A stretch of DNA of 7,975 nucleotides, taken from positions 1 to 7,975 of the forward strand of contig NMQN01000075.1 of assembly GCA_003575245.1 (NCBI GenBank). Reading direction: 5' to 3'. The position numbers were made by a program, and so were the translations under genes. Source of the DNA: Candidatus Atribacteria bacterium 1244-E10-H5-B2 (GTDB taxonomy: Bacteria; Atribacterota; JS1; SB-45; 34-128). How positions within the stretch are numbered: the stretch's first letter is position 1; every line of letters starts with the position of its first letter. This document shows, in pieces, positions 5,642 to 7,975 of this stretch. The notes under the pieces are model-generated. The model made no database searches. It had not been told where the DNA came from and saw only the letters and a program-made list of their open reading frames with translations.

Positions 5642-5931
5642 TTCTTAAATTCCTCCCTAAATTTATTAAATAACTTGCTTAAAATACCCCCAAAAAACGT
5701 TCCCTGATAGTCTGATTAGCGTTTATTTGACCTCTAACGTATAATATCAACCCCCTTTCATTTACTAAGAATCTTAAAGATAACTAAAAATTATAAGAAA
5801 TAAGGCTTTTAATCGATTTAGCTGAAGATAAAACCTTCAAATTTGCGTTTTAAGGCCCCTCAAATATCGAATTAGGTATAATCATAAGCGCCCCCTCAAA
5901 ATTTCTTCATATAAGCGATATATGGACATAT
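5642..5931. other. Gene-poor leader and control region
   Basis: No gene of useful length is convincing here. On the minus strand a tiny frame at 5885-5850 (MIIPNSIFEGP) follows GAGGGGGCGCTT and could be a leader peptide. A 33-codon frame ending near 5682 lacks a good start. Two related motifs, CCCCCTCAAAAT (5889-5900) and CCCCTCAAATAT (5857-5868), recur in variant form at 7196-7206 and 7235-7246. The segment ACTTGCTTAAAATACCCCC at 5673-5691 is repeated with one extra T and one substitution at 7248-7267. The region probably carries the promoter for the 88-aa/terminase block, but no clean -35/-10 pair stands out. Confidence 0.4.
5673..5691. repeat. Dispersed leader motif, copy 1 (copy 2 at 7248-7267)
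   Basis: ACTTGCTTAAAATACCCCC here matches ACTTGCTTTAAAATACCCTC at 7248-7267 except for one inserted T and one C-to-T change. Each copy lies in the 5' leader of a minus-strand gene (the 88-aa gene and the 59-aa gene), about 32 and 108 bases before the start codon. A shared protein-binding or RNA motif is likely. Confidence 0.45.
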
Positions 5932-5980
5932 TCTAAAATCACGCAAAGCCTTTGTTTATAAGGATTACAAAGATTTTAGA
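5908..5980. repeat. Inverted repeats at the integrase 3' end (possible attachment site)
   Basis: CATATA (5908-5913) and TATATG (5919-5924) flank a 5-base spacer AGCGA, with 8 of 11 symmetric positions when the arms are extended. This is the form of a tyrosine-recombinase core site. Just beside it TCTAAAATC (5932-5940) is inverted at 5972-5980, enclosing CTTTGT (5950-5955) and ACAAAG (5967-5972), and this structure overlaps the integrase stop codon. Element attachment sites commonly abut the integrase gene. The hairpin could equally be a terminator, though no U-run follows it. Confidence 0.35.
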
Positions 5981-6653
5981 TTAATTTAACTTTCATTTTA
6001 TTCTGAGGATGTAATCTATTAACTTCTTCTTTTTGCTTATCGCTAACTAATGAAGTGTAGATCTGAGTAGAGGCCAGGCTTTTATGGCCTAAAAAGCCCT
6101 GGATTCTCCGGATATCCATTCCATTATTTAAAAAATGTGTAGCAATCGAGTGCCTTAACATATGTGGAGTAACCTTTTTATCTATCCCGGCCTCTATTCC
6201 GTATCTCTCGATATTCCTTTGAATATTCATTTTAGTTATCCTGGTCCCGGTCCTGCTCAAAAATAAAGCCCTGCTCTTATTGCCTTTCCAAAGATTTCGA
6301 GCCCTTAAATAATTCTGCAATATCTTAATAGATTCGTTAGTTAATGTAGCCTCACGTTCCCGGTTACCCTTACCTAATACCTTTGCGATTCCCCTTTTAA
6401 AATCAAGATCCTTTATATCTAAATTAATCAATTCTTTTAATCTGATCCCTGAGGAATAAAATAAATTCAGGATTGCGTAATCTCTTTTAGCACTAAATAA
6501 TTTATTCCGGGATCTCTTTAGCCAGTAAGATTTATTTTGCCTTCTTTTCTTCAATTCCTCTTTAGCCTTTATCCCTTCCAGGTAAGGCCGGTTAAATAAA
6601 AGATTGATTTCTTCTATGCTCAGATACTTAGGAATCCTCTTTATTGCCTTCAT
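5976..6653 (-). CDS. Short tyrosine recombinase (integrase), catalytic domain only
   Basis: This 225-aa protein cuts and rejoins DNA through a 3'-phosphotyrosine to integrate, excise or resolve the element. All six active-site residues are present: Arg71 (SGIRLKEL), Lys95 (GKGNRE), His164 and Arg167 (HMLRH), His190 (LGHKS) and Tyr199 (QIYTS). XerC/XerD-type enzymes have about 300 residues; here the N-terminal SAM-like core-binding domain is missing and the chain begins at the first catalytic helix (PKYLSIEEINLL). An extra basic stretch (about residues 28-55) precedes RDYAIL. I start at the ATG 6653 because AGAGGTG lies six bases upstream. A GTG at 6662 overlaps that site. A consensus promoter lies 33 bases ahead, so the short form is the intended product, not a truncation. 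Confidence 0.92.
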   Translation of the reverse strand: MKAIKRIPKYLSIEEINLLFNRPYLEGIKAKEELKKRRQNKSYWLKRSRNKLFSAKRDYAILNLFYSSGIRLKELINLDIKDLDFKRGIAKVLGKGNREREATLTNESIKILQNYLRARNLWKGNKSRALFLSRTGTRITKMNIQRNIERYGIEAGIDKKVTPHMLRHSIATHFLNNGMDIRRIQGFLGHKSLASTQIYTSLVSDKQKEEVNRLHPQNKMKVKLI

Positions 6654-6685
6654 TTTAAACACCTCTTTTTAAATTTTATGCTTAT

Positions 6686-6714
6686 ACTATATATGATAGA
6701 TTATTTTCTGTCAA
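6686..6714 (-). promoter_or_regulatory. Sigma70 promoter of the integrase gene
   Basis: TTGACA (6714-6709), exactly 17 bases, then TATAGT (6691-6686) on the minus strand: a perfect -35 and a five-of-six -10. Transcription would start near 6680, about 27 bases before the integrase ATG. It is the clearest promoter in the window. An 8-bp palindrome (6722-6749) lies just upstream of the -35 and could bind a regulator. Confidence 0.8.
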
Positions 6715-6721
6715 GTGTTTC

Positions 6722-6749
6722 GTTATATTTTAGTTAGAATATAACTAAA
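6722..6749. promoter_or_regulatory. Overlapping palindromes upstream of the integrase promoter
   Basis: GTTATATT (6722-6729) is inverted as AATATAAC (6738-6745), and TTTAGTTA (6729-6736) is inverted as TAACTAAA (6742-6749) with a 5-base spacer. Both are perfect 8-bp arms. The cluster ends eight bases from the -35 box, a usual place for an activator or repressor site, or for recombinase arm-type binding. Confidence 0.45.
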
Positions 6750-6781
6750 TACCTAAAACATAAAATCTAAAAATGCTTATT

Positions 6782-6976
6782 TTATAACGATTCCGGGATA
6801 AATATTTTTCTATAAATTATTTGTGTTTTGTTATTATCCTTTAAAAAAGTTAGATTTAAGGCTTTCAAGTGATCATTTTTAGCCTTTCCCGAGTGGACTC
6901 GAAAATTTAAAAAGCTTCTTACAGCTAATATTTCAGCTTTTTTAGGTTTTTTTGAGCCTTTTATGATTTTGTTTTG
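6782..6976 (-). other. Start-less open frame overlapping the 59-aa gene
   Basis: A 64-codon frame opens right after two stops, overlaps the last 16 bases of the 59-aa gene in the -1 frame and ends at 6784-6782. It contains KKPKKAEILAVRSFLNFRVH followed by SGKAKNDHLKALNLTFLKDN, which looks coding, but it has no ATG or GTG. The only TTG lies deep inside, with no ribosome-binding site. It could be reached from the 59-aa gene by a -1 shift at AAAACAAAATC, giving a fusion of about 120 aa, or it could be the rest of a gene broken by one indel. An AT-rich inverted repeat (6909-6916 with 6935-6942) inside it resembles a weak terminator, which counts against translation. Confidence 0.35.
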
Positions 6977-7140
6977 TTACTATTTAATAAATCCCTTCTA
7001 TCCCGATTCATACTCTTACATTTAGCACCAACAATTATATAAAAATCTCTCTCATCAATCTTATCCTCTTTTACTGAATTAACTAAAACCTGATAGAAAT
7101 CATCGAATCTTTTTAAAAAATTTAATCGTTCCGGTAACAT
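6961..7140 (-). CDS. Small basic hypothetical protein (59 aa)
   Basis: The protein begins MLPERLNFLKRFDDFYQVLV and continues through DERDFYIIVGAKCKSMNRDR to a basic end. It is helical, soluble and unrecognised. AAAGAGGCGG lies about ten bases before the ATG. It follows the winged-helix gene by 269 bases of regulatory DNA and precedes the integrase promoter, the usual place for a small regulator or an excision/copy-control factor, though no helix-turn-helix is obvious. Its last codons overlap a start-less open frame in the -1 phase, so the true product may be longer. Confidence 0.62.
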   Translation of the reverse strand: MLPERLNFLKRFDDFYQVLVNSVKEDKIDERDFYIIVGAKCKSMNRDRRDLLNSNKTKS

Positions 7141-7314
7141 TTAAGACCGCCTCTTTTTTAAATTTTACTTGACTAAACAAAAAGCGTATGTTCGCCCCCC
7201 GAAAAATCCTCTCTTTATTTTTCTATCTCTTTCTACCCTCAAAATTTACTTGCTTTAAAATACCCTCTTATTAAACACTTTTAGAAAGGACACTCTACTA
7301 ACCACTCTCTATAA
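7141..7314. other. Leader region of the 59-aa gene
   Basis: No gene is supportable. It holds copy 2 of the dispersed leader motif (7248-7267), related C-rich motifs CCCCCCGAAAAAT (7195-7207) and CCCTCAAAATTT (7236-7246), and a weak GCG/CGC hairpin near 7183-7194 that would read into UUUUUGUUU on the minus strand. No clear -35/-10 pair is visible. Confidence 0.4.
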
Positions 7315-7430
7315 GCCTACTAATGCTATCACTGGTGATAGCACCCTATGCTATCATTTCGGGTCGCTTTTTTTCTAAAATCATAAAACTTGCGTGCCTA
7401 CTAATGCTATCATTTCGGGTCGCTTTTTTT
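7315..7430. repeat. Half-site cluster and direct repeats at the 3' end of the winged-helix gene
   Basis: TGCTATCA occurs at 7324-7331, 7349-7356 and 7405-7412, and its inverse TGATAGCA at 7336-7343. The first pair forms a perfect 9-bp-arm palindrome (7324-7343, centre TG) and the second an 8-bp-arm palindrome with a 5-base spacer. A 27-bp segment (7404-7430), which includes the last codons and stop of the winged-helix gene, is repeated exactly at 7348-7374. The 17-mer at 7396-7412 is repeated at 7315-7331. The pattern fits a duplication that copied the binding sites. It resembles an iteron origin or a multi-site operator. Confidence 0.7.
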
Positions 7431-7931
7431 GAATTTTTTAGGTAAATATGGAGTAATTATCGGATTTGTATCTTTACTTGATATAGCCTCGATCTTGCCT
7501 TCTCTAACTAATAGCTGATATGCAGTATCCCACCTTAAAAGCGTTATAATTCTCCTTTTTGACTTTGGCCCCATAGAATATGGCCTTCTATTAATAAAAT
7601 GATAAAATTCTAATCTCCTTAGAGATCTATCAATAGTTATTTTCTGTATCCCGGTTTCCTCAGTAATATCCGGATTTGTTTTTCTGGTATTTCTCCACCA
7701 ACTACATTTACTTGCTAAAAAGTCATATATATCCCTATCCTTTTTAGTAAGCATACGAGAAAGCCCTGAATTTATAAAACCGTTAGGCATATAACTAAAT
7801 GATTCTCTTCTTTCTTTAGGCAATAAATTGCCTTCATTATCATATAAACTGCTTTGATTTAATTCCGGATGAAAATTTATCAGCGTTTTATCTTCGAGAT
7901 CCATTTTTTCTTTAAATTCTTTTTTATTCAT
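7410..7931 (-). CDS. Winged-helix DNA-binding protein, putative replication initiator or regulator (173 aa)
   Basis: Residues 1-45 are a charged lead-in. Residues 50-135 look like a winged helix: LTKKDRDIYDFLASK as first helix, then DITEETGIQ-turn-KITIDRSLRRLEFY as helix-turn-helix with Arg-rich recognition helix, and the wing strands INRR and RRIITLLRW. The domain resembles the helix-turn-helix modules of plasmid and phage initiators and of phage replication proteins, where it binds origin repeats. The tail (150-173) is short and basic. The ATG follows AAGGAAGGA by about nine bases. Clustered inverted TGCTATCA half-sites overlap and follow its stop codon, a natural candidate for its own binding sites. 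A transcriptional regulator is the main alternative. Confidence 0.68.
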   Translation of the reverse strand: MNKKEFKEKMDLEDKTLINFHPELNQSSLYDNEGNLLPKERRESFSYMPNGFINSGLSRMLTKKDRDIYDFLASKCSWWRNTRKTNPDITEETGIQKITIDRSLRRLEFYHFINRRPYSMGPKSKRRIITLLRWDTAYQLLVREGKIEAISSKDTNPIITPYLPKKFKKSDPK

Positions 7932-7975
7932 ATATCAGTATCCTTCCTTCAAACCTGGCCAATAGCCGAAACGAA

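Noticed and set aside
5850..5885. An 11-codon minus-strand frame with a G-rich ribosome-binding site
   Set aside because: Too short to support as a gene. It is mentioned only as a possible leader peptide in the region entry.
1..7975. A circular or terminally redundant element
   Set aside because: The first and last bases of the window share no overlap beyond a short CCTGGCC/GGCCAGG similarity, so circularity cannot be claimed.

Overview
The window looks like part of a bacterial mobile element, most likely a phage, prophage or phage-derived satellite/plasmid. It is AT-rich and essentially every supportable gene lies on the minus strand, so transcription runs from base 7975 toward base 1. Strong Shine-Dalgarno sequences (AAGGAG, AGGAGG and G-rich variants such as AGGGGGG), one textbook sigma70-type promoter and ordinary TAA/TGA/TAG stops point to a bacterial host using the standard code. 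I cannot name the host. Three genes have a recognisable role: a phage terminase large subunit, a tyrosine recombinase and a winged-helix DNA-binding protein of the kind found in replication initiators or regulators. The rest are small proteins without a family I recognise.

Layout in the direction of transcription. 7931-7410: winged-helix protein, whose 3' end is duplicated in a cluster of inverted TGCTATCA half-sites (7315-7430). 7140-6961: a 59-aa basic protein, overlapped by a start-less open frame that continues to 6782. 6749-6686: a palindrome and a TTGACA-17-TATAGT promoter that drive a short integrase (6653-5976) consisting almost only of the catalytic domain. 5975-5642: a gene-poor control region with candidate recombination-site symmetry. 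5641-3418: an 88-aa protein, a long hairpin, a 45-aa single-pass membrane protein and the terminase. 3416-3388: an internal promoter. 3344-2353: a zinc-ribbon protein, a basic 82-aa protein, a hairpin, a 49-aa basic protein and an 82-aa protein. 2267-2013: a degenerate operator-like repeat array followed by terminator hairpins. 1960-1019: a 90-aa lysine-rich protein and a 218-aa protein with a three-fold internal repeat. 996-833: a possible decayed small gene. 773-645: a four-arm RNA structure in front of two small genes (613-407 and 387-160).

The recombinase would integrate or excise the element. The terminase carries intact ATPase and nuclease motifs and would package DNA, yet no portal, protease or capsid gene is recognisable here. 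Either the morphogenesis genes lie outside the window or the element uses another virus's particle. Two themes cut across the window: hairpins placed between a stop codon and the next ribosome-binding site, and one related half-site (about TRAYAGCR) at two loci more than 5 kb apart. The second suggests a single element-encoded DNA-binding protein acting at both.
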